Of a stretch of DNA of 64,000 nt, positions 18,063 to 27,252 are shown piece after piece (position 1 is the stretch's first letter; the number at the start of each line of letters is the position of its first letter). Below the pieces are notes generated by a model. The model made no database searches and was not told the origin of the DNA. It was given only the letters and a program-made list of their open reading frames with translations. The DNA comes from Microcoleus sp. AS-A8. GTDB lineage: Bacteria > Cyanobacteriota > Cyanobacteriia > Cyanobacteriales > Coleofasciculaceae. The stretch spans positions 62,001 to 126,000 of the forward strand of contig JAMPKV010000005.1 of assembly GCA_039962225.1 (NCBI GenBank). Reading direction: 5' to 3'. The position numbers were made by a program, and so were the translations under genes.

Positions 18063-19211
18063 ATGCATATCGCACTTACTGTAGGTAGTTTTAATCAGTT
18101 GGGGGGTATCGAGCGAGTTACGGTTCAGCTCGCCTTGGGCTACCGCTCGCTAGGGCATGAGGTGACTATATTTGCTACCGACTGGGATGCTGTTTACGAA
18201 GACCGATTTAACTTTGTAAAAGTCAACGCTCCGGCAAAACCGATGTGGTTGCGGACTTTAACTCTGCCCAAAGAGACAACATGCCTTCTAGAGCGTGGAA
18301 ACTATGACTTGATTCACGGTCAGGGAACCAGCACGCTCGCATTCGACCTGCTAACGTTTCATACAGTACATGCAGCTTGGCTTAACGTTTCTGTAGCGGA
18401 AGAAGGTGCTTGGTCTGTACGGGGGATAGCCAAGCGCGTCTATCCCTTTCATCGGGCAACGATCGCAATGGAACAGCAGCAAGCTCGAACCCACAAAGGC
18501 TTGTTTCATGCCTGTTCTCGTGCCGTGCGCGAGGAAGCGATTAAGTCTTACGGCGTCGATCCCGATCGCATTCACGCCGTTCCTTGGGGGGTAGACTTGG
18601 AAACATTCCAGCCTAACCCGGATGTCCGCGCTCAAGAACGGGCGAGTTGGGGTGTAGATGACTCGACTCCCGTGCTGCTATTGGTGGCTAACGAGTTTAA
18701 CCGCAAGGGTCTTGCCGTCCTGCTCGATGCGATCGCGCAATTGGGACGCTCTGACGTGCAGTTAATCGTTGTGGGACGAGGTAACCCGGAACCCTATCTC
18801 CCCCAAATCGAGAGCTTAGGTTTAAAGAAACAGGTGCGTTTTTTAGGACATCGCCCTGTCGCTCCCTGCTATCAAGCCGCCGATTTGTTCGTCATGCCCT
18901 CAACCTACGAAGGCTGGGCACTGGTCATCGGTGAAGCGCTGGCTAGCGGGTTACCAGTCATCACATCCCGCTTTGCAGGGTCTTCCGATTTAATCGAACA
19001 CGGAAAAAATGGTCTAATTTTACAAGACCCTCGCAGCGTGGACGAAATCGCGGGTACTTTGCATACAGCACTAGTTCCCGAAACCCGTCAGGCGATGGCG
19101 GCGGCGGCTCGTCAGAGCGTTCTGCACACCACTTGGCTCGACGTTAGTCGGCAGCTTTTGGAGTTAGGAACTGGTGTTAAACAAAATCCACAAGCAAGCC
19201 CAGCGGCTTGA
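18063..19211 (+). CDS. GT4-family glycosyltransferase
   Basis: 382 residues: acceptor domain start MHIALTVGSFNQLGGIERVT, then HACSRAVREEAI, the donor domain LLLVANEFNRKGLAVLLDAI, and the EX7E motif in YEGWALVIGEALASGLPVI near residue 280. A GAGG element precedes the ATG. It is in line with the other rightward exopolysaccharide genes, 36 bp after the polymerase-like gene. Donor and linkage are unknown. Confidence 0.88.
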   Translation: MHIALTVGSFNQLGGIERVTVQLALGYRSLGHEVTIFATDWDAVYEDRFNFVKVNAPAKPMWLRTLTLPKETTCLLERGNYDLIHGQGTSTLAFDLLTFHTVHAAWLNVSVAEEGAWSVRGIAKRVYPFHRATIAMEQQQARTHKGLFHACSRAVREEAIKSYGVDPDRIHAVPWGVDLETFQPNPDVRAQERASWGVDDSTPVLLLVANEFNRKGLAVLLDAIAQLGRSDVQLIVVGRGNPEPYLPQIESLGLKKQVRFLGHRPVAPCYQAADLFVMPSTYEGWALVIGEALASGLPVITSRFAGSSDLIEHGKNGLILQDPRSVDEIAGTLHTALVPETRQAMAAAARQSVLHTTWLDVSRQLLELGTGVKQNPQASPAA

Positions 19212-19234
19212 GTCTCCTTATACCCTGATTCAAA

Positions 19235-19262
19235 TTAATGTCTTCGAGTTAATGTCTTCGAG
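19235..19262 (+). repeat. Perfect 14-bp tandem duplication upstream of a start codon
   Basis: TTAATGTCTTCGAG occurs twice in a row (19235-19248 and 19249-19262). The duplication places an extra in-frame ATG ahead of the likely start at 19279 of the following glycosyltransferase. It looks like a recent slippage event. Confidence 0.9.
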
Positions 19263-19278
19263 CAATGGAGCTGGCTCA

Positions 19279-20433
19279 ATGAGACTTTTGATCGTTAGCC
19301 ATCCCTGCGTTACTCCAATCAACCAGCAATTTTATGCTGAAGTGGAACGGGACACAGGTTGGGAACTGATAATTGTCACGCCTTCCAATTGGGAAAACGA
19401 GTATGGCAGCCAAATCGTTGCTGAACGTTGGCATGAGTATCGAGGTCAACTAGTGAATATCCCGGTCTGGAAATCTGGTAATATTCCCCTCCACCTTTAT
19501 CGCTCAATTTTTATACCACTGTTGAGAGAATTTGAGCCAGATGCCATCTACGTTCATCACGAACCCTATGCTGCTGCTACAGCGCAAGTCTACTTGGCGA
19601 ATCGTCTGAGTTTGCGTAGACCGATTGGTTTCTATTCAGCACAAAATATTCTCAAGTCCTATCCTCCACCGTTTCGGCAGACCGAGCAAGCAATATTTCA
19701 CAGCAGCCAGTTTGCGTTTCCCGTATCCCAAAGCGTAGAGCAGGTTTTGCACAAGAAGGGTTGCAAAGAAATGACAACCGTCTTACCCTTGGGGATTGAC
19801 CCAGAGGTTTATTTTCCTCATCCCCAAGCACAGAAAGTTGCCGATAATTTACGCAGGAGCGAGAAAGAAATCCTTATAGGTTACCTAGGGCGAATTTCAG
19901 CGGAAAAGGGGCTTAAAACGCTCCTGTATGCTTTGAAGCAACTCGAAAATCTTTCCTGGCGGTTGATTGTCGTAGGATCTGGCTCTTACGAAGCGGAGTT
20001 TGAGGCGATCGCGCAAAATCTCCAGCTACAAGATCGAATTAACCGACTGGGCTACGTTCCTCATGTTGAAGCCCCCCTCTATCTTTCAGCATTCGACGTG
20101 CTAGTCTTGCCTTCAGAAACCCGTCCCAATTGGAAAGAACAGTTCGGTCGAGTGATTATTGAAGCGATCGCTTGTGGCACTCCCGTAGTAGGCTCAGATT
20201 CAGGTGAAATTCCGTATTTGCTTCAGGCTACGGGTGGAGGTTTAACCTTTCCAGAAGGACAGCCAGACGCTTTAGCCGAAAAATTGAAGCAACTAATTAT
20301 CAATTCTTCATTGCGCTCGCAATTGGTCGGGCAAAGCAGACCTATTGTCCTACAAAATTACACAAATTCATCATTAGCCCAACGCTTTGCCCAAACGATT
20401 GAGAAAGCCGTTCGAGATAAAAATAGGAAGTAG
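19279..20433 (+). CDS. GT4-family glycosyltransferase
   Basis: 384 residues from the chosen ATG, which opens with MRLLIVSHPCVTPINQQFY and has GGAG 8 nt upstream. Earlier in-frame starts at 19174 and 19252 would overlap the previous gene or use a codon created by a 14-bp tandem duplication. The C-terminal donor domain shows IGYLGRISAEKGLKTLLYAL and the EX7E region KEQFGRVIIEAIACGTPVV (near residue 292). It should act in assembly of the same polysaccharide. Specificity unknown. Confidence 0.87.
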   Translation: MRLLIVSHPCVTPINQQFYAEVERDTGWELIIVTPSNWENEYGSQIVAERWHEYRGQLVNIPVWKSGNIPLHLYRSIFIPLLREFEPDAIYVHHEPYAAATAQVYLANRLSLRRPIGFYSAQNILKSYPPPFRQTEQAIFHSSQFAFPVSQSVEQVLHKKGCKEMTTVLPLGIDPEVYFPHPQAQKVADNLRRSEKEILIGYLGRISAEKGLKTLLYALKQLENLSWRLIVVGSGSYEAEFEAIAQNLQLQDRINRLGYVPHVEAPLYLSAFDVLVLPSETRPNWKEQFGRVIIEAIACGTPVVGSDSGEIPYLLQATGGGLTFPEGQPDALAEKLKQLIINSSLRSQLVGQSRPIVLQNYTNSSLAQRFAQTIEKAVRDKNRK

Positions 20434-20509
20434 CAGAAGGGGAGAGGGAGAGAAACATTAATAGCGAGATGAAATTTATAGGTAATCTTTATAAGAAGAG
20501 GAAATTTTC

Positions 20510-21664
20510 ATGAGTGACCCTGCTGCCGCATCTACCTCTCTTCTATTTGTAGGACTCGGATGGTTTCCCCAGTCGCCTGGGGGAGTGGAAAGATATGTTT
20601 ACGACCTAACTCGTCAGCTGGTAGCGGGTCAAGATCGAGTTGAATTGTGTGGTGTTGGTTTACCGGAAACTCAACCGGAATCTCTCACCCAACTCACTAA
20701 CCTCGCTGCACCAGAACGTCCAATTTTGCAGCGTCTTTGGTCTACTCGGCGCAATTTTTTGCAGAGGCAAATGCAACACCCCGATGCCATTAACTTGCAT
20801 TTCGCCCTGTATAGTTTTCCTCTGATGGATATATTACCCAAAAACGTCCCAATTACTTTTACCTTTCACGGGCCTTGGGCATTAGAAAGTCAGCAAGAAG
20901 CGGCAAGTAAGTTGAGTGTTTTGATTAAGCAATCGTTAGTTGAAAAATACGTTTATCGTCGTTGCGATCGCTTCATCGTCCTAAGCAAAGCATTTGGCAC
21001 TATTTTGCATCAAAACTATCAAGTTCCTTGGAACAAAATCCACATTATTCCCGGTGGCGTAGCTCTAAATCGGTTTCACTCCAACTTATCACGTCAAGAA
21101 GCCCGTACCCAGCTTAGCTGGCCTCAAGATCGCGTTATTTTATTTACTCCCCGTCGCTTAGTTAATCGCATGGGACTTGACAAATTGCTGATTGTTTTAT
21201 CTAAAATCAAGCCAAAGATTCCCGATATTTGGCTTGCGATCGCGGGAAAAGGCCCGTTAAGGGATTCCCTGGAACAGCAAGCTACGGAATTAGGACTGAA
21301 CGACCATGTCAAATTTCTCGGTTTTTTACCAGATGACCAGTTACCCATAGCTTACCAAGCCGCTGACCTAACGATAATGCCCAGCCAATCGTTAGAAGGA
21401 TTTGGCTTAGCCATCGTGGAATCCTTAGCGTCCGGAACTCCAGCACTGTGTACGCCAGTTGGGGGAATGCCGGAAGTCATCGCCAATTTCTCTCCCGATT
21501 TAATTACTGCTTCTTCTGAGGTAACAGATATTGCAGAACGATTAGAAGCGGCGCTGACTGGAAAAATATTAATGCCGTCTCGAACCGCCTGCCGCGAGTA
21601 CGCAGTTGCACATTTCGATTGGCAGAACATCACTCAGCAGATTCGACAAGTTTTATTAGCATAA
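20510..21664 (+). CDS. GT4-family glycosyltransferase
   Basis: 384 residues. WFPQSPGGVERYVYDLTRQL in the N-terminal domain and EGFGLAIVESLASGTPALC (EX7E, near residue 300) in the C-terminal domain identify a group 1 glycosyltransferase. FTPRRLVNRMGLDKLL is the linker to the donor domain. A good GAGGAAA Shine-Dalgarno precedes the ATG. It is the last glycosyltransferase of the continuous rightward run and is followed by a YdcF-like gene. Confidence 0.88.
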   Translation: MSDPAAASTSLLFVGLGWFPQSPGGVERYVYDLTRQLVAGQDRVELCGVGLPETQPESLTQLTNLAAPERPILQRLWSTRRNFLQRQMQHPDAINLHFALYSFPLMDILPKNVPITFTFHGPWALESQQEAASKLSVLIKQSLVEKYVYRRCDRFIVLSKAFGTILHQNYQVPWNKIHIIPGGVALNRFHSNLSRQEARTQLSWPQDRVILFTPRRLVNRMGLDKLLIVLSKIKPKIPDIWLAIAGKGPLRDSLEQQATELGLNDHVKFLGFLPDDQLPIAYQAADLTIMPSQSLEGFGLAIVESLASGTPALCTPVGGMPEVIANFSPDLITASSEVTDIAERLEAALTGKILMPSRTACREYAVAHFDWQNITQQIRQVLLA

Positions 21665-21849
21665 GCCAAGATGTTTATAGCGGTTCTCGATTGAATGCAA
21701 TACAAGTCGTTCGTAGGCACTAGATATATCGAGTGCAAACCCTTGTGCTGTAAGCCACTGAGAATTGCTCAGTAGGATGATTAAGAAAGTTAAGCTATCT
21801 TAGAGGGTGACATCGTGAAAAATTAAACCCACATCTTGCACCCGAATCA

Positions 21850-22671
21850 ATGTTTGATTCATCTTTGTGCGATCGCCCAATTCCCGAACATCCTTTTTTC
21901 ATCGATTGGTTGAGGTTTGAATGGCTCAACAAACCTCTGCTAATAGTTCTAATTCTCTTAGCTTTCCTCGGTCTTGGCTGGGTTATTTACAATACGCGAT
22001 GGAGACGTTGGTTCAAGAGTCCAAAAGTAATTGCCTTGTTGTTTGTTGGCACAGCAACTCTACCACTATTGGTTGTCTTTTTAGCAGTTAAAGGACTCGT
22101 TGTATTTCTTCCACCTGATCCGGGCACACAAACCGAGGCAATTGTCATATTGGGGCGAGGCCCCTTACTTGAGAGACAACGACTCGATCTGGCTGCCGAA
22201 CTATGGCAAGCTAAACGAGCACCGCTAATTTTTGCTAGCGGTAGGGGTGATGCTGACAGAATGGTTGAGCAACTGGAAAAAACAGGCATTCCTCAGCGTT
22301 CGCTAGATGGTGAAACTTGCTCGTTAACCACCTGGGAAAATGCCATTTTCACATCAGCCATCCTACAAGCGCGAGGGATTCGGCGAATTCTGTTAATTAC
22401 GGACTCGCCGCATATGTTGCGATCGCTACTGGTATACCGCGCTAATGGTTTTACCGTGATTCCCCGTACAAGTGGCATACCCTCTTTCTTTTACGGCAAG
22501 AGAGGAAAAGCCTTTCTTTACCTAAAAGAATACCCAGGACTCATCAGTTATGCCCTACGAGGACTATTTGATCCGCAGCGATCACCTCAACCAGATAGTC
22601 CCGATCTCGCAAACTTATTACGAGACGCTCAACAATACGGTCAATTGGGAATTGGCACAGGAGAAAGATAA
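21850..22671 (+). CDS. YdcF/SanA-like membrane protein (DUF218)
   Basis: 273 residues. Two N-terminal membrane helices (about 25-50 and 62-85) precede a DUF218 domain beginning EAIVILGRGPLLERQR, with ASGRGDADRMVEQL, a WENAIF segment and RRILLITDSPHMLRS. DUF218 proteins are linked to envelope and exopolysaccharide functions, but no reaction is settled. A diverged paralogue with a premature stop lies at 27253-27966 on the opposite strand, and the two flank the hydrolase and last glycosyltransferase. Full length here shows what the paralogue has lost. Confidence 0.85.
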   Translation: MFDSSLCDRPIPEHPFFIDWLRFEWLNKPLLIVLILLAFLGLGWVIYNTRWRRWFKSPKVIALLFVGTATLPLLVVFLAVKGLVVFLPPDPGTQTEAIVILGRGPLLERQRLDLAAELWQAKRAPLIFASGRGDADRMVEQLEKTGIPQRSLDGETCSLTTWENAIFTSAILQARGIRRILLITDSPHMLRSLLVYRANGFTVIPRTSGIPSFFYGKRGKAFLYLKEYPGLISYALRGLFDPQRSPQPDSPDLANLLRDAQQYGQLGIGTGER

Positions 22672-22710
22672 AGTTTTTTCCTTTTCCCTTTACCCCTTTC
22701 TTCTCTCCTT

Positions 22711-24723
22711 TTAAAAACTTTCCTGAACCGTAAGCAGATAAGGATAATCCGTAGCCGTTAGAGTGAGCGTGAGACTATCTGCACCTTTGCTGTTAATCAC
22801 AACAGGGACATCTCTATCATTGATGGGATCGTAGGCACTGATAGACGCACCCTCACCAACAAGTCCTTTGATTTGCAGCGTAAATTCTTCCGGCCGCAAG
22901 TCCTTCATGATATCGCGAGTCATCACGTAATAGGGGATGACGAACCGCTTGGGGTTGACTTGAAACGGAAGGAAGGCAAACACGTCGCGATTATAGAGAT
23001 TGGGGTGTTCGGCAGTACCTCTACCTTTAAACTGGTAGTGATCGTGAGTATCGCTGAGCGAAATAACTTGCAACTGACGGGTATCTTTTAGATTGGAGTC
23101 AACTTGCTGGCTCATTAGGGTAACGATGCGATTGAGTGTGGCAAGTGTTGGGGAGGTGTAGGACGTATCGTCAGTTGGGTAAGTGGCGTTCGGTTGCTCG
23201 GCATACTTGAGGAAATTCTCTTTAACAATGGCTAGCGCTTTATCTTCTCCCCCCGTACTGTACAGGTAGAGTTGGGTAACTCCTTTGTTTAAAAAGAAAC
23301 AGTAATAACGAGCCGCTGATTTTGCCTTGATTTGAAGTGCACGTTCCGCCGTGACGTTAGAATCGATCTCCACTGGATTCATGTTAACTTCCGTAATCCA
23401 CACGGGAGTCGGAACAACTTTGCCATTGGTTTCTCTTGCAAAGCGTCCGTGTTTAACTCCTTGAATGTCTGATGTAATCGGCCCCATCTCGCGAACAATT
23501 GTCTCAGTCTGTATGGCTGTAGCAAAGTACTCCGGAAATACTGCTGAGTATGTTGGAATGAATCCCGATTTATCTTCTTGATAGAGTGCATTAATTCGTC
23601 TACTTCCTTTATCATCTTCCGGGTAATCTTGCCGATTTGTAGCATAAGGATGCTTACTAATAGCAGCAACTCGTATTGGAGTTGTACTCGATGCAGGCCA
23701 GGGAATTGTGTTAGCAATGCCATCAGTCAACTGTACGCCCCGAAAGTCATCGGGATGAGCCTCTGCATAGGCGGCTGTTTCTTTAATTAAGTCGCCAAAA
23801 ATACTGTTTTCGTCATACTCATAAAGCTTTGGCTCATAGTAACTATTGACGAAAAGGAAGTAAGATCCGAATGAGAGTTCGTTCCAAATCTCTATGTCAA
23901 AGCCTTTGTCTGATGCTTGCGTCGTTCCTAAAACCTCAGCGACAAACTTGGCTACCGTACCCACATAATTCTGCCATGCTGTGATTGTCGTCTTATAGTC
24001 TTCGGTGTCAGGTGGGGAAAAAGGGCGGTATTTGAGCGTGGCGATGATAACGTTGGTTCCTGCCTTTATATCTTTTGGTAGAGGCTTAGAAAGCGTGAGA
24101 GTGTTGCCGCTAATTTTTGTAAATATCCATCCAGCAGCCTTGTCGTTATCCAGATAAGAAAGACCGCTATAGCCAGCTTTGAGTCCACTGGTATCATTTA
24201 ACTGAACAGTACTATCGCCGGCACGAGCATCCGCTGCTAGGGGACGCTCGACCAACTTAGTAGGACAAGGCTGACCATGATGTGAATTCACCAGAATGAG
24301 AGGACGTATTTTGTATTTTTTTAGAGCTAGAAGTTGGGTACGAAAATTAGCCGCACTAGAGGTGACTATTTTTGTTTCGTCGTCAAAATCGAGGTGATTC
24401 CAGCTAATTTCAAGACGCACTCGACGAATACCATTCTTAGCAAGCATTTGTGCAATCAATTCTTGGTTAGCCGAACTGCTTCCCAACCCATTGATACCAA
24501 TGCCATCGAGAAATGTAATAGCAGGAACTGTTTCCAAGTAAGCACGCCAAGGCTGTAGCCAGTGAGAATGAGAGCCAAACGGAACACTGGTAAACTGTTC
24601 GGGGTTAGTATAGGGAGCCGTTAACGTTCCTGCTGGAGATTTTGTACAGGTCACAGTCAAAACTAGGGCGACAGTTGCTAAAATAATCCGCTGAATTTGT
24701 TTTCTCATCTTTGCTTTCCTCAA
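22711..24723 (-). CDS. Secreted clan GH-A glycoside hydrolase-like protein
   Basis: 670 residues. The N-terminus is a signal peptide ending in a weak lipobox with Cys26, so export and perhaps lipid anchoring are likely. The body fits a clan GH-A (beta/alpha)8 barrel: IWNELSFGSYF supplies the Asn-Glu acid/base pair (Glu near 282) and VWITEVNMNP the nucleophile (Glu near 445). An inserted beta-rich segment (about 155-230, containing VQLNDTSG and ISGNTLTLSKPLP) may be a carbohydrate-binding or linker piece. A GH39- or GH5-like activity on the locus's own polysaccharide is plausible. It lies convergent with the YdcF-like gene and inside the exopolysaccharide locus. Substrate unknown. Confidence 0.72.
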   Translation of the reverse strand: MRKAKMRKQIQRIILATVALVLTVTCTKSPAGTLTAPYTNPEQFTSVPFGSHSHWLQPWRAYLETVPAITFLDGIGINGLGSSSANQELIAQMLAKNGIRRVRLEISWNHLDFDDETKIVTSSAANFRTQLLALKKYKIRPLILVNSHHGQPCPTKLVERPLAADARAGDSTVQLNDTSGLKAGYSGLSYLDNDKAAGWIFTKISGNTLTLSKPLPKDIKAGTNVIIATLKYRPFSPPDTEDYKTTITAWQNYVGTVAKFVAEVLGTTQASDKGFDIEIWNELSFGSYFLFVNSYYEPKLYEYDENSIFGDLIKETAAYAEAHPDDFRGVQLTDGIANTIPWPASSTTPIRVAAISKHPYATNRQDYPEDDKGSRRINALYQEDKSGFIPTYSAVFPEYFATAIQTETIVREMGPITSDIQGVKHGRFARETNGKVVPTPVWITEVNMNPVEIDSNVTAERALQIKAKSAARYYCFFLNKGVTQLYLYSTGGEDKALAIVKENFLKYAEQPNATYPTDDTSYTSPTLATLNRIVTLMSQQVDSNLKDTRQLQVISLSDTHDHYQFKGRGTAEHPNLYNRDVFAFLPFQVNPKRFVIPYYVMTRDIMKDLRPEEFTLQIKGLVGEGASISAYDPINDRDVPVVINSKGADSLTLTLTATDYPYLLTVQESF

Positions 24724-25102
24724 ATATCAAATGATTGACTCATTGAAAGCAACCGCTTTTGCCTATATATTTCACTGAAATAGGCAACTAGGGCAACGGC
24801 TGATGTTCCTCCACAATCACTTTTTGTAACAAGCAGCCAAAGCAGATACTACTATTTCTATCCAGCCTTTGCTAGTGTTTTGTCTCAAAATAAAAATTAA
24901 TTTTCTACTGAGCAGTATACAGACCTGGTATGAACATCTACTCAGCTACTTCACTTCTAGGTAACAAAACGAGTTCTAGAGGGGAGCCAGAATTTTGATT
25001 GTTAGGCTCTGATTATAAGTCATATAAATTGATTTAAATTTTAATGTAAAATATTTTAAAAAATTCAAGCGCAGCGATTACATGATTAGTTGTGATAGAG
25101 CC
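24724..25102. other. Divergent promoter region, no gene seen
   Basis: AT-rich spacer between the minus-strand hydrolase and the plus-strand glycosyltransferase, presumably holding both promoters. A GTA-N8-TAC match at 24928-24941 has no TAN3T box at the expected distance in either direction and is probably chance. Confidence 0.4.
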
Positions 25103-26245
25103 ATGAAAATTCTATTCTTAGATCAAAGCGGCAAACCAGGCGGTGCAGAACTATGCCTGATAGACATTGCCAAGCCTTACCGAGACACCTGTCTCGTCGG
25201 CTTATTTGCAGATGGCTCGTTTAGAGAACTCCTAGAACAGCAGCAAATTCCAGTTGAGGTTCTCACCACTGAGTCCATCCAAGTTCGCAAAGAAAGCAGC
25301 TTGATGCAGGGTTTAAGCAGTATTAGTTCCCTACTGCCTTTAATCGCTAAGGTTGCTCAAAAAGCTCGTGACTACGATCTGATCTACGCCAATACCCAAA
25401 AAGCGTTGGTTGTCGGTGCCCTAGCTAGCTTTTTTAGCCGTCGTCCGCTGGTCTATCACCTGCATGATATTTTATCGTTAGACCACTTTAGCCAAACCAA
25501 TCGTGCGATCGCAGTGACGTTGGCTAACACCCAAGCGTCCTTAGTCATTGCCAATTCTCAAGCCAGTCAAGCCGCGTTTGTGGAAGCTGGGGGGCGATCG
25601 CCTCTCACAGCCGTGGTCTACAATGGCTTCAATCCGGAGTTCTATCGAGCGGATGAATCTCAGCGCAGAACCCTAAGACAGGAACTGGGACTCGATGGAC
25701 AATTTATTGTAGGTCACTTTAGCCGTTTGTCGCCGTGGAAGGGACAGCATCTCTTAATCGAAGCCTTGACTCACTGCCCTGAAGACATAACAGCTATCTT
25801 TGTCGGAGAAGCACTATTTGGTGAGCAGGATTATGCCCAATCGTTACACCAACAAGTTGCAGAATTAGGACTTAAAAAACGAATTCGATTTTTAGGATTT
25901 CGTTCCGACATTGTGCAATTGATGAGTGCCTGTGATTTAGTCGCCCATACTTCAATTGCACCTGAACCTTTTGGGCGAGTCGTTGTTGAAGCGATGCTCT
26001 GCGGATGCCCTGTGGTAGCGGCAAAAGCGGGAGGTGTAGTCGAATTAGTAGAACATGGACATACGGGTTGGCTAGTACCCCCAGGAGATTCAACTCTACT
26101 AGCAGACGTAATTACCAACTGTCGTCAGCAACCCGAGGCTACAGCCATAGTAGCGCACCAAGCACGGGGTACGGCTAGTGAACGTTTCCACCTGAACGCT
26201 ATTAATCAGCAGATCCTTCAACTGCTCCAACCTCTGCTTCTATGA
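25103..26245 (+). CDS. GT4-family glycosyltransferase
   Basis: 380 residues from MKILFLDQSGKPGGAELCL, the usual N-terminus of the family. An ATG seven codons earlier (25082) is possible but unsupported by homology pattern or ribosome binding site. The donor domain has VGHFSRLSPWKGQHLLIEAL and the EX7E motif in PEPFGRVVVEAMLCGCPVVA near residue 300. It is set apart from the main glycosyltransferase run by the hydrolase gene and probably has its own promoter. Donor unknown. Confidence 0.87.
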   Translation: MKILFLDQSGKPGGAELCLIDIAKPYRDTCLVGLFADGSFRELLEQQQIPVEVLTTESIQVRKESSLMQGLSSISSLLPLIAKVAQKARDYDLIYANTQKALVVGALASFFSRRPLVYHLHDILSLDHFSQTNRAIAVTLANTQASLVIANSQASQAAFVEAGGRSPLTAVVYNGFNPEFYRADESQRRTLRQELGLDGQFIVGHFSRLSPWKGQHLLIEALTHCPEDITAIFVGEALFGEQDYAQSLHQQVAELGLKKRIRFLGFRSDIVQLMSACDLVAHTSIAPEPFGRVVVEAMLCGCPVVAAKAGGVVELVEHGHTGWLVPPGDSTLLADVITNCRQQPEATAIVAHQARGTASERFHLNAINQQILQLLQPLLL

Positions 26246-26269
26246 AAGACCTATTAGATACATTCGGGT

Positions 26270-26452
26270 TTAATCTTCATCTTCAATAGATGCCCAAAAT
26301 GATTGAAATAACCTTGTTGAAACGACAATTATAAAAAATAGATAGGCACCGATTAGACTGGCTAAAATGGCTATAGAAAACGAAAAAAACATTGTAGAAA
26401 CTTGACTTGAGAACCCCAATTTCCAGCCTATTATAAAAGTTATAAATTTCAT
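26270..26452 (-). CDS. Small hydrophobic protein, unknown
   Basis: A 60-residue frame starting MKFITFIIGWKLGF with GGGAGAG just before the ATG, though rather close to it. It encodes two hydrophobic stretches (about 3-10 and 20-46) and ends in the acidic SIEDED. I do not recognise it. A small membrane protein is possible; chance is not excluded. It is convergent with the glycosyltransferase to its left. Confidence 0.35.
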   Translation of the reverse strand: MKFITFIIGWKLGFSSQVSTMFFSFSIAILASLIGAYLFFIIVVSTRLFQSFWASIEDED

Positions 26453-26567
26453 CTCTCCCAAGACATAGATTTTGACAGAACCAAATATACAAGCGGTCTT
26501 TGGCAAAGGTTTAGAGTAAAAAATTTACAGAATTACGCTCAGCTTTTAACACTTTAGGAGTTGATAA

Positions 26568-26714
26568 ATGGATAGATTCATACGTTTATTCAAAGCAGCC
26601 ATAATCCTTCTAAGAGGTTTTCCTTACCCTGAATCAACCTCGCGAAAAACAAGCGTCACTCAACTCGGAAATTTTTGGAACGAAATGAAGATGGTTACTT
26701 TAGTAATGCTTTAG
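26568..26714 (+). CDS. Possible 48-residue peptide with a good ribosome binding site
   Basis: ATG at 26568 is preceded by AGGAG at 26556-26560 (7-nt spacing). The product starts MDRFIRLFKAAIILLRGFPY, with an amphipathic hydrophobic N-terminus, and ends at TAG 26714. No family is recognised. It is kept only because of the Shine-Dalgarno. Confidence 0.3.
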   Translation: MDRFIRLFKAAIILLRGFPYPESTSRKTSVTQLGNFWNEMKMVTLVML

Positions 26715-27159
26715 AGAGAATCTCTCCAACTACTCTCAACCCTAAGAGTGCCATGATTGCCCTCTAATTGTCTAGAAACCAACCAAGACTTTTCTAAAAG
26801 TTTATGTTCAGTTGTTTCTGTAGAAGAAGATAAACCAACTCTATTGCTTATGAGAGCGAGAGTTTGTCTATTCTAGGGTTAAGGAATTATGTTAAGAAAC
26901 TGTAAAGATAAGGGCTGTATTAAATTGTGACCAAATAAAAATAATCCAAGCCAAAGGGTTGAATAAACTTAAGAGATCATTTGGCTGGAGACATCAAGAT
27001 CAAGACACGTTCCTGACTCGGATAAGTCATGCAGCAAGATAGTTTTGTCTAGAAATACTAAGCTTGCGGATTCAACGTTTTAGACCCAGTAACTCCAGAC
27101 AGGCAACTATCTCACTTGCTCCAAGCAGTGCTATCTGTGAGCCTAACAAGGTATTATTA
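26715..27159. other. Gap without a recognisable gene
   Basis: 445 bp of AT-rich sequence without a supported frame, hairpin or repeat. Confidence 0.4.
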
Positions 27160-27252
27160 TTAGGGGCGTTGCTGCTGACCATATTTTTCAGCTTGCTCTA
27201 GCAAATCTTGGAGACCAGGACTGTTCAACTCAGGTGAACGATTGGGAAAATA
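27160..27252 (-). pseudogene. Separated C-terminal tail of the YdcF-like gene, beyond an in-frame TAG
   Basis: After the TAG at 27253-27255 the same frame continues for 30 codons to TAA at 27160-27162. It encodes YFPNRSPELNSPGLQDLL and so on, which aligns with the C-terminus of the paralogue ending at 22671 (FDPQRSPQPDSPDLANLL). The stop codon occupies the place of the paralogue's leucine. The tail is therefore the severed end of the upstream gene. Confidence 0.8.

Noticed and set aside
24928-24941. Perfect GTA-N8-TAC box between the hydrolase and the last glycosyltransferase
   Set aside because: No TAN3T hexamer at 20-24 bp on either side. About 16 such boxes are expected by chance in 64 kb, so it is not called.
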